This document shows, piece after piece, positions 41,004-50,971 of a DNA stretch of 64,000 bases. A program made the translations under genes and the position numbers. Source of the DNA: Mucilaginibacter sp. OK283 (GTDB taxonomy: Bacteria; Bacteroidota; Bacteroidia; Sphingobacteriales; Sphingobacteriaceae). The notes under the pieces are model-generated. The model was not told the DNA's origin. It saw nothing but the letters and a program-made list of their open reading frames with translations, and searched no databases. Within the stretch, counting starts at the first letter, position 1; each line of letters begins with the position of its first letter. The stretch covers positions 186,001 through 250,000 of the forward strand of contig NZ_FODR01000009.1 in the NCBI RefSeq assembly GCF_900110415.1, given 5' to 3'.

Positions 41004-43457
41004 TTAATGCGCCCGGCCTTGTTCGCTTTCGGCGCCGCCGGTATCACGCTTTTGGGGTGTGTTGGTTAATTTACCGAAACTATAGGTAAATGCCAGGGTG
41101 GCTACCCGGGTATCTAAAAAATTATGGAAGGTGGCATTGGCGCCCACAATATTGGTAATGGTGCCGCTTGGCCTGAAGGTGTGGAAAATATCACGCGCAT
41201 TTAACTTAATGGAGCCCTTATTATTCAATATTTTTTTCTGAATGGCAGCGTTAAGCATGCCTTTGGGTAGTGTAACAAACTGTCCGTAAGTGCCCCCACT
41301 ATCATAAAAGCCGCTTAATTCGGCGCTCCAGGTTTTGGATAAAGTGAATTGGTTGTTACCGTTGCCCGAAAATGTGTATTGCGACTGATTAAGGTACCCG
41401 GTGTAAAACGCCCCCTGGTAAGTGTTTTTATAAACCTCGGCATATAGGTTAACCGACCACCATTTGGCCGGCTGAAAGTTGGTATTGGCAGACAGGTTGA
41501 TTGTTTTCCGTCGCCCTATGTTGCCCTGGGTGCTGATGAACACGTTGTTGCTGTTGTGAATAGTTTCGCCCTGAACATCGGTAGTGTAATTATAGGTAAG
41601 CGCAACGGTAAACAAACTCCGGTAGCTATACGCCAGCTTATAATTATCAGTAAACTGCGATTTAAGGAAAGGGTTGCCCGAAAAGTAAGTAAACTTATCT
41701 ACAAAAAAGGTAAAAGGATTTAAGCTTCCGTAGCTGGGCCTTCCAATGCGCCGGCCATACGACATGGCAAGCACATTATGGCCGGCTGTATCCAGGTTGT
41801 ATGAAAAATAAGCCGTCGGGAACAGGTTGGTATAGTGCTTAACAAATGATGAGTCGGCTTTTTGGGCATTCCCCAGCTGATGGCCGGAACCATTGGTGTT
41901 CTCGGCCCGTAAACCTGTTTGTAATGAAAACCGGCCGAGGGTTTTGTTAAAATTAACGTATGCAGCATTGATGTTTTCTTTATATAAAAACCGGTTGGTG
42001 TTGTTGTAATCAATGGTGCTTACATTATCAATCACATTAAAATAATTGGCCGCATTATCTGTACTCACATAGCTGCTTTTAACCCCGGCCTCCAGCTTTG
42101 CCTTGCCCTTAAGCGGACGGGTGTAATCGGCCTTTGCAGAATAGATATTAATGGTGGATGGCAAATTATCAGTCAGCGTTTGTGAATTTGTTAAAGTACC
42201 ATCGGGTAAAAAAGTGTTGTTTACAAACATCTGGTTACTGCCGGCTGCATTGTGAATATAATCCAGGTCGAATGTAAGTGTACGGCCTGTGCTATCAAAC
42301 TTATGGGTATAATTCAGGTTTATACCCTTGCTGTCAAACTTATTGGTAGATGTATTCAGGGTATTTATGGTTGAATCCAGGCCGCCGCTTTTACCATATA
42401 ATAAGCTGTATACCGGGCTGCTGTCATGATCGCGTGATATTTCGCCGGTAAATACCACACCCCAGGTAGTTTTTGACGACGAGTAATAATCCATCCCGGC
42501 TTTAATATTGGTGTTATTACCGGATGGCCTGAAGTAGGATATATCCTTTAAGGATGAGGTTCTATCTCCATTGGCATCAAAATAATCGCGGTCAATTTCC
42601 AGCCGCCTGAAGGTTTTTTGCTTGTTATAGGCAAGGTTAGCAAAAATATTAATTTTATCAACGCGGTAATTCATGTTGATGCTTTCGTCTGTACGCCCAT
42701 AAAAACCGAGCGCATAATTGGCCGAAACCACCGCATTAAACCCCCTGGTGGTGTTCTTTTTAGTTTTTATATTAATTACGCCTGCATTTCCTGCGGCATC
42801 ATATTTGGCCGGCGGGTTATCCATCAGTTCTATCTGATCTAATGACGATGACGGTAACGAGCGCAGGTAAGTTGCCAGGTTTGCGGCAGAAAGATAGGTT
42901 GGTTTATCATCAATCATCACCATTACGCCGCTTTTTCCCTTAAAGGTGATATTGCCATCGGCATCTACCTGTACACCGGGTGTTTTAGCCAACACTTCCA
43001 AAGCGTTGGCGCCGGTGTTTGATATCAGCGCCCCAACATTAACTACCGTGCGGTCAATTTTTTGTTGCACATATGATTTTTGGGCAGTTATAGCCACCTC
43101 ATTTAACTTTTTGCCTGCCAGCGATAAAATAAACGGGGGTAAATTAACCGGTTTTAGCCGGCTTACAATCACCGGGTCGCTTAGGTAAGTTTTATAGCCA
43201 ATATAAGTAGCCTTAATAAGGTAGGTATTATCCTTTATGTTTTTAAATACGAAGCCACCATCCGGGTTAACAAGCTGGGTACTTACCACGCTTGAATCTT
43301 TTGTGGCAAGTAAAATAACTGTCGCGCCATCAAGCGGCTTCTTAGTATCATCCAAAACCGTCCCCGAAATTTTGCCGATGTTGGTTTGTGCCGGGACAAC
43401 ATTAAAAAGTAATAGCATGAATAAGGGCAACAGAAATACGCGTATCAGTTTCATCAT
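41004..43457 (-). CDS. TonB-dependent-receptor-like outer membrane protein (OMP_b-brl_3 family)
   Basis: Second member of the family seen at 5.8-8.3 kb, 817 residues. Signal peptide (MMKLIRVFLLPLFMLLLFNV then VPAQ), carboxypeptidase-regulatory-like domain (GKISGTVLDDTKKPLDGATV, ~30-110). The plug has ALEVLAKTPGVQVDADGNIT, VMIDDKPTYLSAANLATYL, LDQIELMDNPPAKYDAAGN and GVINIKTKKN. The barrel ends in LAFTYSFGK, with a charged tail NTPQKRDTGGAESEQGRAH. The two copies share domain order and motif spacing but are not near-identical. No SusD, sigma or anti-sigma gene accompanies it. The substrate is unknown. Confidence 0.85.
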   Translation of the reverse strand: MMKLIRVFLLPLFMLLLFNVVPAQTNIGKISGTVLDDTKKPLDGATVILLATKDSSVVSTQLVNPDGGFVFKNIKDNTYLIKATYIGYKTYLSDPVIVSRLKPVNLPPFILSLAGKKLNEVAITAQKSYVQQKIDRTVVNVGALISNTGANALEVLAKTPGVQVDADGNITFKGKSGVMVMIDDKPTYLSAANLATYLRSLPSSSLDQIELMDNPPAKYDAAGNAGVINIKTKKNTTRGFNAVVSANYALGFYGRTDESINMNYRVDKINIFANLAYNKQKTFRRLEIDRDYFDANGDRTSSLKDISYFRPSGNNTNIKAGMDYYSSSKTTWGVVFTGEISRDHDSSPVYSLLYGKSGGLDSTINTLNTSTNKFDSKGINLNYTHKFDSTGRTLTFDLDYIHNAAGSNQMFVNNTFLPDGTLTNSQTLTDNLPSTINIYSAKADYTRPLKGKAKLEAGVKSSYVSTDNAANYFNVIDNVSTIDYNNTNRFLYKENINAAYVNFNKTLGRFSLQTGLRAENTNGSGHQLGNAQKADSSFVKHYTNLFPTAYFSYNLDTAGHNVLAMSYGRRIGRPSYGSLNPFTFFVDKFTYFSGNPFLKSQFTDNYKLAYSYRSLFTVALTYNYTTDVQGETIHNSNNVFISTQGNIGRRKTINLSANTNFQPAKWWSVNLYAEVYKNTYQGAFYTGYLNQSQYTFSGNGNNQFTLSKTWSAELSGFYDSGGTYGQFVTLPKGMLNAAIQKKILNNKGSIKLNARDIFHTFRPSGTITNIVGANATFHNFLDTRVATLAFTYSFGKLTNTPQKRDTGGAESEQGRAH

Positions 43458-43663
43458 GATTATAAGACATGTGCTGCGCCATTATCGTTACATGATTTTA
43501 TATTTTATTTAGGTGGGTGGCGGGTATCTCCGCTGCCCCGATACCAGGTAAAAGGTTAAAGGATAAAGGTTTTAATCGTATTTTTGCATACGTATTAAAA
43601 CAGTATTATATTCGCTGCCCGTCCATGGCCTATAGGCTATGGACCATCGACAAAACAAAAGTT

Positions 43664-44389
43664 ATGGGAAGAGCATTTGAATTCCGCAAAGAAAGAAAGT
43701 TTAAGCGCTGGGCCAAAATGGCGGTGCAGTTTACCCGTTTAGGGAAAGAAATTGTAATGGCCGTAAAAGCAGGCGGTGGCGATGTAAATACCAACTCGCG
43801 CTTACGTACCGCGGTACAAAACGCCAAGGCCGTAAATATGCCTAAAGACCGCGTGGAAGCCGCCATAAAACGTGCCAGCAGCCGCGACGAAAAAGATTAC
43901 GAAGAGCTTGTATATGAAGGCTATGCGCCTTATGGCGTTGCCGTTTTGGTTGAAACAGCTACCGATAATACGAACCGCACAGTTGCCAACGTGCGCAGTT
44001 ATTTTACCAAATATGGCGGCTCGCTTGGAAAAACCGGCTCGTTAGATTTTATTTTTACCCGCAAATCGGTATTCACCTTTGAGCCGGGCGACCGCGACCT
44101 GGAGGAATTAGAGTTTGAACTGATTGATGCCGGCCTGGAAGACCTGTTTGTTGAAGCAGATGAAGAAGGAAAAGACATCGGCGTTATCCACACCGCGTTT
44201 GAAGATTTTGGAAAAATGCAAAAAGCGCTGGAAGAAGCCGGAGTTGAAGTAAAATCGGCCAAACTGGAGCGTGTACCGCAATCGTTCCATGAAGTAACCG
44301 AAGAACAAGTAGTTGATATCATGAAACTGATTGACCGTTTGGAAGAGGACGACGACGTACAGGCGGTGTACCATAACATGGCGGAATAA
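43664..44389 (+). CDS. YebC/PmpR-family transcriptional regulator
   Basis: Protein of 241 residues from the ATG at 43664 (MGRAFEFRKERKFKRWAKMA). The frame is open 49 codons further upstream, but that extension has no family counterpart. Landmarks: FTRLGKEIVMAVKAGGGDVN, NAKAVNMPKDRVEAAIKRAS, YEGYAPYGVAVLVETATDNT, RTVANVRSYFTKYGGSLG, and the C-terminal IDRLEEDDDVQAVYHNM. YebC proteins are DNA-binding regulators in some bacteria and have recently been linked to translation of difficult motifs. Which applies here is not known. No ruvC is adjacent. Confidence 0.92.
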   Translation: MGRAFEFRKERKFKRWAKMAVQFTRLGKEIVMAVKAGGGDVNTNSRLRTAVQNAKAVNMPKDRVEAAIKRASSRDEKDYEELVYEGYAPYGVAVLVETATDNTNRTVANVRSYFTKYGGSLGKTGSLDFIFTRKSVFTFEPGDRDLEELEFELIDAGLEDLFVEADEEGKDIGVIHTAFEDFGKMQKALEEAGVEVKSAKLERVPQSFHEVTEEQVVDIMKLIDRLEEDDDVQAVYHNMAE

Positions 44390-44395
44390 ACTTTG

Positions 44396-44579
44396 ATTTG
44401 AAAATTTGAGGATTTGAAAATTTGAAGATGGTTTGATAGGGTAGTAATTTGAAGACGGCCTGATAAAGGCGGAAATTATTTTTAAGCGCTGATGCTTTTT
44501 TATTTTCAAATCCTCAAATCAATAGTGCTTTTTTCATTTTCAAATTGACACATCTTCAAATTCTCAAATTAAAAGAAAC
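44396..44579. repeat. Inverted and direct repeat block
   Basis: Units of TTTGAAAATTTGA / TCAAATTTTCAAA repeat several times in both orientations (44396-44440 and 44503-44570). It can fold into a long stem and looks like the other intergenic repeat blocks of this window. Confidence 0.5.
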
Positions 44580-44795
44580 ATGCCACTATTCAGCTCACGT
44601 AAGGAAGAAAAGAAAGTAAAAGTAAGCTTTGCTAACGGCCTGCTTTTTGTAGAAAAACCCGATGGTAAGCAACAAGCTTTCCCGCTGGAGTGGTTCCCCA
44701 AACTGATGAACGCTACCGACGAGGAACGTGACGACTGGAAACAAACAGATAAAGGCATCCACTTTAATCAATTGGATGTGGACGTGACTTTATAG
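44580..44795 (+). CDS. DUF2442-domain protein
   Basis: Protein of 71 residues: basic N-terminus (MPLFSSRKEEKKVKV), then the DUF2442 pattern FANGLLFVEKPDGKQQAFPL and EWFPKLMNATDEERDDWKQT with a C-terminal GIHFNQLDVDVTL. The family occurs with toxin-antitoxin or alone; no partner toxin is adjacent here. It probably precedes the repeat-protein gene in the same orientation, but an 88-base repeat-bearing gap separates them. Confidence 0.75.
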   Translation: MPLFSSRKEEKKVKVSFANGLLFVEKPDGKQQAFPLEWFPKLMNATDEERDDWKQTDKGIHFNQLDVDVTL

Positions 44796-44814
44796 AGTCA
44801 AGATACAAGAATCA

Positions 44815-44869
44815 AGAATCAAGAGTTTTGAATGCAGACGATTTGTCTTGATTCCTGACTCTTGATTCT
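44815..44869. repeat. 12-bp inverted repeat between small genes
   Basis: AGAATCAAGAGT (44815-44826) and ACTCTTGATTCT (44858-44869) with further AATCAAGA units nearby; may act as a terminator for the DUF2442 gene. Confidence 0.5.
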
Positions 44870-44883
44870 AATATCTAATTCTT

Positions 44884-45888
44884 ATGCTATTCGAAGAGTT
44901 TTTTAAAAAGAAAAAGATTGACCTTGCTGCCTTACAAGTAGCCGAGGGATCATTGTTTTCGGAATTTAAAGATCACTTTGAGCAAATGGGCGAGAAAAGT
45001 TTTGATCATACCAAAAAATACTGGTTCAATAAACTAAGGCGCCGGTTTCCGTTGGCACCCGAAATTAAAACCGAACGGTTACACATTGCCAATCCTTTGG
45101 CCGAACAAACGATTACCGATGGTTTGACAACACCCGCAACACCATCTCCAAAAGTTGGTTTTACGCCAAAATTCAGGGCCACAGCGGTGCCACCAAAACC
45201 TGTTGAAGAAAAGCCTGAAGAAACGACACCGGCAGGTGCATCAATACCATCCGAAAATATGGTACCCAAACCAGCATTTAAACCACGTTTTAACCCGGGC
45301 ATGGTGAAACCCAAAGCGGTTGAAGGTGCAGATGCTATTGAACAAAAAACGGATGTTGCAGGTGGAGCGGCTACACCGCCCGCAGAAACACCTGCTGCGA
45401 AGCCTCCCGGTTTTAAACCACGGTTTAACGCGGCAATGGTAAAGCCAAAACCCGCTGAAGAAAAGGATGCCCCTGCTGATGAGCCGGAAGTAAAAGAACA
45501 GTCACCTGTACCAGCCGCCGAAACGCCTGTTGCCAAACCCGGCTTTAAGCCACGGTTTAACGCGGCCATGATGAAGCCAAAGCCTGCCGAAGAAAGCGAT
45601 GCCCCTGCTGATGAGCCGGAAGTAAAAGAACAGCCACCTGTACCAGCCGCTGAAACGCCTGTTGCCAAACCCGGCTTTAAGCCACGGTTTAACGCGGCCA
45701 TGATGAAGCCAAAGCCCGTTGTAGAAGAAGATGTAACTCCGGCGCCCGAAGTAAAAACCGAACCCCTTGCACCATGGCCACCTGAAGCAGAAAGCGCCGG
45801 GCCCGCCACAGAAACGCCTGCCGCTAAGCCAGTTTACAAGCCCAAATTCAACATGAAAAACCTGCCGAAAAAACCGGACCAGGAATAG
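44884..45888 (+). CDS. Protein with 44-residue tandem repeats (FKPRFN motif)
   Basis: Protein of 334 residues. The N-terminal ~75 residues are a charged helical domain (MLFEEFFKKKKIDLAALQVA, KKYWFNKLRRRFPLAPE). The remainder is a Pro/Lys/Glu/Ala-rich chain in which the motif FKPRFN, or a variant, recurs six times: F-P-KFRA, FKPRFNPG, FKPRFNAA three times, and YKPKFNMK at the end. Two copies are near-perfect units of 44 residues (132 bases; DNA copies begin at 45529 and 45661). No signal peptide and no membrane segment are seen, so it is probably cytosolic and disordered. The family was not recognised. The repeats can expand or contract by slippage. Confidence 0.6.
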   Translation: MLFEEFFKKKKIDLAALQVAEGSLFSEFKDHFEQMGEKSFDHTKKYWFNKLRRRFPLAPEIKTERLHIANPLAEQTITDGLTTPATPSPKVGFTPKFRATAVPPKPVEEKPEETTPAGASIPSENMVPKPAFKPRFNPGMVKPKAVEGADAIEQKTDVAGGAATPPAETPAAKPPGFKPRFNAAMVKPKPAEEKDAPADEPEVKEQSPVPAAETPVAKPGFKPRFNAAMMKPKPAEESDAPADEPEVKEQPPVPAAETPVAKPGFKPRFNAAMMKPKPVVEEDVTPAPEVKTEPLAPWPPEAESAGPATETPAAKPVYKPKFNMKNLPKKPDQE

Positions 45889-46184
45889 TTTTCCCGGTAA
45901 AGTATGCTGTAAACTTTCCTGAAGTTATGAAAATGCAAATGGTGCATATCGCGACGCGGGGCTAAAAAATGAAAGAATAAACTTCGCCCTCTGTACGGCG
46001 TAACCCGGCGGGTGGTCGGCCGGCGCTGCGTAGCCGGCGTTCAAACTGATGTTGATGTAACCGCACTACATTCTGCCTGTCGCAGTTATGCATCTTTGCG
46101 TTCAGGAACAAACCCCTCTTATTTGTTAAAAACACGTATTAATATCATAATTCCGCTATCTTTAATTTTAATAAACCTAAGGCT

Positions 46185-48572
46185 ATGGATTTTTTTATCG
46201 TTGTTTTACTCATATTGATTATTGTTTTAATTGTAAATAACAAAAGCAGTGTTGGCCGCCATATAGAAGCGCTTGAAACCCAGGTACTGGAGTTAAAGCG
46301 GATGATTGAGCATTTGCGGGTATCCAAACTGACGGAAGACCATCCCAAACGCGAAGAGGTTGCTAAACCTGTTATCAAAGACATTCCCGTTATAAAGGCC
46401 CCCGAACCTCCTGTTTTACCGGTTCCTCCAGTAATAAAACCTGAGCCGGAACCTGTTAAAGTTGAAAGACAACCCCAAGTAATCAGCGATAGCATACCTG
46501 CTATTAACCGCCCTGTAAAAACAAACGCACCCACCCCACCGGTACCCGAACAGCCACAGCTTTCCTTTTTTGAACGCTACCCCGATCTGGAGAAATTCAT
46601 TGGCGAAAACCTGGTTAATAAAATAGGTATAGCCATATTGGTGTTGGCCATTGGCTACTTTGTAAAATTCGCTATTGATAGCGGCTGGGTTGGCCCTGCC
46701 GGCCGTGTAGGTATTGGTATTGCCTGCGGCGCTATATTGGTAGGTATTGCCCATTGGTTACGCAACAGTTATAAAGCGTTCAGCTCGGTATTGGCTGGTG
46801 GCGGTTTGGCCGTGTTTTATTTTACCATAACGCTGGCCTTTCACCAGTTTCACCTGTTCAGCCAAACCGCGGCATTTATTATCCTTATTGTTATTACCAT
46901 TTTCGCGGTGCTGCTTTCATTGCTATACGATAAGCAAGAACTTGCGGTTATAGCGCTTGTTGGCGGTTTTGCCAGCCCCTTTATGGTGAGCACAGGCAAA
47001 GCCAATTACGATGCTTTATTTATTTACCTGCTCATACTGAATACCGGCCTGCTCATCATTGCCTATTATAAAGCATGGCGGGTGCTCAATATCGTATCAT
47101 TCGCATTTACGGTCATTGTATTTGGCGGGGTTGTGTATACGCTCACGGCCCCAACCTATCATTACGGGTTAATTTACGGCAGTATATTTTATGTACTTTA
47201 CTTCGCCATCAATGTGGCCAATAACGTTAAGGAGAAAAAAAAATTTATCGGGTCAGATTTCAGCATCCTGCTAATCAATACCGGGCTTTATTTTGCGGCC
47301 GGCTTGTACCTGCTCACCGCAATGCACCAGGAGCAATTCCGCGGGTTGTTTTGCATTAGTTTGGCAGTAGTAAATCTCATCCTGTCATACATCCTGTTCC
47401 GTAACCGCAAGGTTGATACCAATGTATTGTACCTGCTTATTGGCATTACGCTCACCTTTATATCGCTGGCTGCGCCTATTCAACTGCATGGCAACAGTAT
47501 TACCCTGTTCTGGGCTGCCGAAACCGTGGTGCTTTACTGGTTATATCTCCGTTCGTCAATCAAATTAATGAAGCTTACCTCGCTTATTTTATGGATAGCC
47601 ATGTTGCTAAGCCTGCTGATGGACTGGTCCCAGATTTACCCCGATCACCTTATTAAGCTAACCGTTATTGCAAACAGGGGCTTTATTACAACGCTGGTAG
47701 CCGCCATCAGCTCGTTCCTCTTATCGGTGCTGGTAAGCCGCGGCGAAAGTGACGACACCGGGATAAAATTCAGCAAGCATATATTCAGCTCCGTAGGGTT
47801 GGGGCTGTTATTTTTAAGCGGCCTTGTCGAGATTAACCACCAGTTTTTAAACAGGTATCCAGATACATCGCTCAATATATTGTACATGATGCTGTATACG
47901 CCGGCTTTTATACTGGGCTATTACCTGGTATCGTTAAAAGTACCGGCAATTCAATTTAGTAACAACATCCGGATAGCCATACTTTGGGTTTGTATTATCA
48001 TATACCTGGTTTTAATGCCGCAGTATTTTGGCTTATTAGCAGATATCCTCACCGGCAAAAAAACACCTTCGGGCCATTTTGCAGCACACTGGATAAGCGC
48101 CGTGCTTATCGGCCTGTTATTTTACCGTACCATCCGCCTTTGCCAAACCACTATGGACGAAGGGATGAAAACGCTTTTCACCTGGATCCTGAGCGCCGGC
48201 ATTGTAGTGTTTTTAAGCCTGGAGTTTTGCCTGCTTAGTAACCTGTTATTTTACAGCAATATGCACTCCATTGAACGTGTAGAAACGGTGTACGTTAAAA
48301 CCACGCTGCCTATATTATGGGGCTTGCTGTCTTTCGTCCTTATGTGGCTGGGTATGCGTAATAAAATGCGCACCATGCGGATAGTATCGTTAACCCTGTT
48401 TTCGGTAACGCTGCTCAAACTGTTTACTTATGATATTGTAGATATACCGCAGGCCGGAAAAATAGCGGCATTCTTTTGCCTGGGCGTACTGCTGCTTATT
48501 ATATCCTTCATGTACCAAAAGGTTAAAAAAATTATTGTCGATGATGAAACTGCTAAAAACAAGGAAAACTAA
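46185..48572 (+). CDS. DUF2339 multi-spanning membrane protein
   Basis: Inner-membrane protein of 795 residues. A first helix (MDFFIVVLLILIIVLIVN) is followed by a coiled-coil/proline-rich cytosolic part (residues ~25-140). More than twenty membrane helices come next, beginning IGENLVNKIGIAILVLAIG and VGIGIACGAILVGIAHWLR, the DUF2339 hallmark. Late helices include MKTLFTWILSAGIVVFLSL. DUF2339 proteins are widespread and unassigned, and a role in envelope or polysaccharide handling has been guessed. It overlaps the downstream DUF3999 gene, a pairing common in bacteria that implies a complex of the two. Confidence 0.85.
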   Translation: MDFFIVVLLILIIVLIVNNKSSVGRHIEALETQVLELKRMIEHLRVSKLTEDHPKREEVAKPVIKDIPVIKAPEPPVLPVPPVIKPEPEPVKVERQPQVISDSIPAINRPVKTNAPTPPVPEQPQLSFFERYPDLEKFIGENLVNKIGIAILVLAIGYFVKFAIDSGWVGPAGRVGIGIACGAILVGIAHWLRNSYKAFSSVLAGGGLAVFYFTITLAFHQFHLFSQTAAFIILIVITIFAVLLSLLYDKQELAVIALVGGFASPFMVSTGKANYDALFIYLLILNTGLLIIAYYKAWRVLNIVSFAFTVIVFGGVVYTLTAPTYHYGLIYGSIFYVLYFAINVANNVKEKKKFIGSDFSILLINTGLYFAAGLYLLTAMHQEQFRGLFCISLAVVNLILSYILFRNRKVDTNVLYLLIGITLTFISLAAPIQLHGNSITLFWAAETVVLYWLYLRSSIKLMKLTSLILWIAMLLSLLMDWSQIYPDHLIKLTVIANRGFITTLVAAISSFLLSVLVSRGESDDTGIKFSKHIFSSVGLGLLFLSGLVEINHQFLNRYPDTSLNILYMMLYTPAFILGYYLVSLKVPAIQFSNNIRIAILWVCIIIYLVLMPQYFGLLADILTGKKTPSGHFAAHWISAVLIGLLFYRTIRLCQTTMDEGMKTLFTWILSAGIVVFLSLEFCLLSNLLFYSNMHSIERVETVYVKTTLPILWGLLSFVLMWLGMRNKMRTMRIVSLTLFSVTLLKLFTYDIVDIPQAGKIAAFFCLGVLLLIISFMYQKVKKIIVDDETAKNKEN

Positions 48573-49779
48573 CATTGCCTTAACCGTTTTTTTTTGTGGA
48601 TTGATGTTTACGGCATCGGCGCAAAAAAGCTTTAAATATGGCGCTGCCCTGCAACAGGTGGATAGTACGGGCTTTTACCGCATCAGCCTGAAACCCGGCT
48701 TTGTGGCCAAGGCCGGGAATGACATGGCCGATATCCGCATTGCCGATGCCAAAGGCAACTTTGTGCCTTACATACAGGCCGGCAGCCTGCCGCAAAGAAA
48801 TCAGCAAAGCTTTGTTGTTTTTAACCGGGTAGATGCGCGCCTGCCGGCCGATACAGGCACCACTTATGTAGTTGAAAATAAAACAGGCCTGGCGCTTGAT
48901 AGGCTGTGGATAAAACTGCAAAATACCGCCGTGCAACGCAAGGTAAACCTGATGGGTAGCGACGACCTGCAGCAATGGTTTGCCATACAGGAAAACATCC
49001 CCTTGCAGGAGGCAGTACAAAACAGCGAAGGCTCCTACATGCAATTGCTCTCGTTCCCGGCCAGCAGCTATCGTTATTTGAAAATGCTGGTAAACGATAA
49101 AAACAAAACCCCTATTAAGTTTTTGCAGGCCGGTATTTATACCGAATATGCCAAAACGCTGGCTTATACACCCATCCCCTCGCTTCGGTTTACGCATGCC
49201 GACAGCAATAAAACCACCTTTATCAGCATAAAACTAAATGATAATTACCAGGTAAATAAGCTGCATTTAAATATCAGCGCGCCTAAATACTTCAAACGGA
49301 ACATAACGGTGTACCAAATTATTGGCGGCTATAAAGAAGTTGTTGCCGAAGCTGAATTAAATTCGACCAAAAATAACGACCTGTTGTTTTCTGCGAAGGC
49401 CAGCCAGCTGTTGTTACAGATAGCCAATGGCGATAACCAGCCATTAACCATTACCGGCATTGATGCTTACCAAACCGACCAGTACCTGGTAAGTTATCTT
49501 GATGGCAAACAAAGCTACCGCCTGCTTGCCGGCGATTCGACCGCGCAGACACCAGAATACGACCTGAAGTTTTTTGCCGATAGCATAAAGGATAATATCC
49601 CAACCATTAGCCACGGAGCTGTTGTTAAAAACAATACTGTTTTGCAGGCCCAGGCCAAAGCCGGAAAGGATTATACCGTATTGATTTGGGTGGCCATTAT
49701 AATTGCTTTGGGGCTTTTGCTACTGCTTACTTTGAAAATGACGAAAGAGGTGGGGAAGAAAGTGGGGGATGATATTTAA
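48541..49779 (+). CDS. DUF3999 domain protein
   Basis: Protein of 412 residues from the ATG at 48541, overlapping the end of the DUF2339 gene by 32 bases. Signal peptide (MMKLLKTRKTNIALTVFFCG to ASA). The periplasmic DUF3999 domain has FYRISLKPGFVAKAGNDMAD, VQRKVNLMGSDDLQQWFAIQ and FNLHISAP-like strands (KLHLNISAPKYFKRNITVYQ). It ends in one membrane helix, WVAIIIALGLLLLLTLKM, and a short cytosolic tail. In many genomes it is encoded with DUF2339, and the overlap suggests fixed stoichiometry. Confidence 0.85.
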   Translation: MMKLLKTRKTNIALTVFFCGLMFTASAQKSFKYGAALQQVDSTGFYRISLKPGFVAKAGNDMADIRIADAKGNFVPYIQAGSLPQRNQQSFVVFNRVDARLPADTGTTYVVENKTGLALDRLWIKLQNTAVQRKVNLMGSDDLQQWFAIQENIPLQEAVQNSEGSYMQLLSFPASSYRYLKMLVNDKNKTPIKFLQAGIYTEYAKTLAYTPIPSLRFTHADSNKTTFISIKLNDNYQVNKLHLNISAPKYFKRNITVYQIIGGYKEVVAEAELNSTKNNDLLFSAKASQLLLQIANGDNQPLTITGIDAYQTDQYLVSYLDGKQSYRLLAGDSTAQTPEYDLKFFADSIKDNIPTISHGAVVKNNTVLQAQAKAGKDYTVLIWVAIIIALGLLLLLTLKMTKEVGKKVGDDI

Positions 49780-49947
49780 ATGCGGGCTGTTACTCCTCAA
49801 TATATTTTGCTGATTTTCAGGTTTTGCAATTTTTAAGGGGAAAATGAGGTGCATCAAACGTAGACTCGCCAGCGTTCAAAGCTGATGCTTATTTGATCTC
49901 AAATACGTTATGGATGCAGAATTTTCGGCAAACGCTATTTCCCCGAT

Positions 49948-50026
49948 CTGTGTCCTCACAGATTAATGTTCTCCGTTTGATCCGGTAAGCCGACAGCATA
50001 GCGGCAAGATGCCTGTGAGGACACAG
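49948..50026. repeat. 14-bp inverted repeat downstream of the DUF3999 gene
   Basis: CTGTGTCCTCACAG (49948-49961) and CTGTGAGGACACAG (50013-50026) are exact reverse complements 51 bases apart. Position suggests a role between convergent transcripts; it looks like an intergenic repeat. Confidence 0.5.
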
Positions 50027-50037
50027 GCATCCGATTC

Positions 50038-50967
50038 CTACCCCCTTATACTCAAAATATCATGTATCGCATATTCCGCCTTTTCATACTGAAACGTAAA
50101 CCCGGCATCCAGTAAGCGCTGCGGTTTTACCCAGCGGCTTTTTAATATCAGTTCCGGCTCTGTACCGATAACCAGGGCGCCAATCTCCAACAACCATTGT
50201 GGTGCGGGCAGGCCAACAGGCATACCATATGCTTTGCGGATGAGTTGCATAAAGTCGGCGTTCTTTTCGGCATAGGGTGCGGCGCAATTGTAAACGCCTT
50301 CCGTTTCGGGATGATCAAGCAAAAATTGGGTGCTGCGGGCTACATCGTGCTCATGCACCCAGGCAAGGTATTGTTGCCCGCCGCCTTGCCGGCCTCCCAT
50401 TCCCATTTTTACCAGGTTGAGCAGGCGCGGAAAAACACTGCCGCTGCGACCAAGCGCGATGCCCAGGCGCAAAGCTATTTTACGGGTGTGAGGCGTTTCG
50501 CACTTAAAGAAAGTGCTTTCCCAGATGTTGCATACGTCGATACTGAACCCGTAACCTATCTCGCCGGTTGCTTCGTCCTGCGGATGGTCTTCTGCGTGGC
50601 GGTAAATGGTGGCAGCGGTAATGTTGATCCACAGTTTTGGCGGGTCAACCATTTTATGGATGGCATCGCCTAATAATTTGGTAGGTATAACACGTGAGGC
50701 GATGATCGCAGCTTTGTTCTTTTTGGTATAGCGGCAGTTTACATTTTTACCGCAAAGGTTAATGAGCATATCGGCGTGGATGAGCTGTACTGTCCAGCCA
50801 TTTTCTGTTTTGCCATCCCAAACTACCGTGCGGATGTTATCAACAGCGGGAGCTTGTTTGCGGGCCAGGATAATAACCTCATCGGCCAAATCTTTATAAT
50901 ATTGGGCCAGCACAGTACCCAGGTAACCATTGCCACCCGCCAATACTATCTTTTTGTATGCTTTCAT
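50038..50967 (-). CDS. TIGR01777-family SDR-like protein
   Basis: Epimerase-fold protein of 309 residues. The N-terminal cofactor loop is IVLAGGNGYLGTVLAQYYKD (residues ~7-26). Further landmarks are VWDGKTENGWTVQLIHADML, INLCGKNVNCRY, IASRVIPTKLLGDAI, and TAATIYRHAEDHPQDEATGE. The C-terminal DUF1731-like part has GLPAPQWLLEIGALVIGTEP. The family (YfcH-like) has unknown function. It follows a DCC1-type gene with a four-base gap; the pair recurs in Bacteroidota, which suggests a joint redox-linked role. Confidence 0.82.
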   Translation of the reverse strand: MKAYKKIVLAGGNGYLGTVLAQYYKDLADEVIILARKQAPAVDNIRTVVWDGKTENGWTVQLIHADMLINLCGKNVNCRYTKKNKAAIIASRVIPTKLLGDAIHKMVDPPKLWINITAATIYRHAEDHPQDEATGEIGYGFSIDVCNIWESTFFKCETPHTRKIALRLGIALGRSGSVFPRLLNLVKMGMGGRQGGGQQYLAWVHEHDVARSTQFLLDHPETEGVYNCAAPYAEKNADFMQLIRKAYGMPVGLPAPQWLLEIGALVIGTEPELILKSRWVKPQRLLDAGFTFQYEKAEYAIHDILSIRG

Positions 50968-50971
50968 GATG

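Noticed and set aside
40755..41069. 104-codon plus-strand frame
   Set aside because: Overlaps the end of the TonB-type receptor gene and consists of intergenic repeat sequence.
45006..45809. 267-codon minus-strand frame
   Set aside because: Exact antisense of the Pro/Lys-rich repeat protein; its openness follows from the repeat codons.
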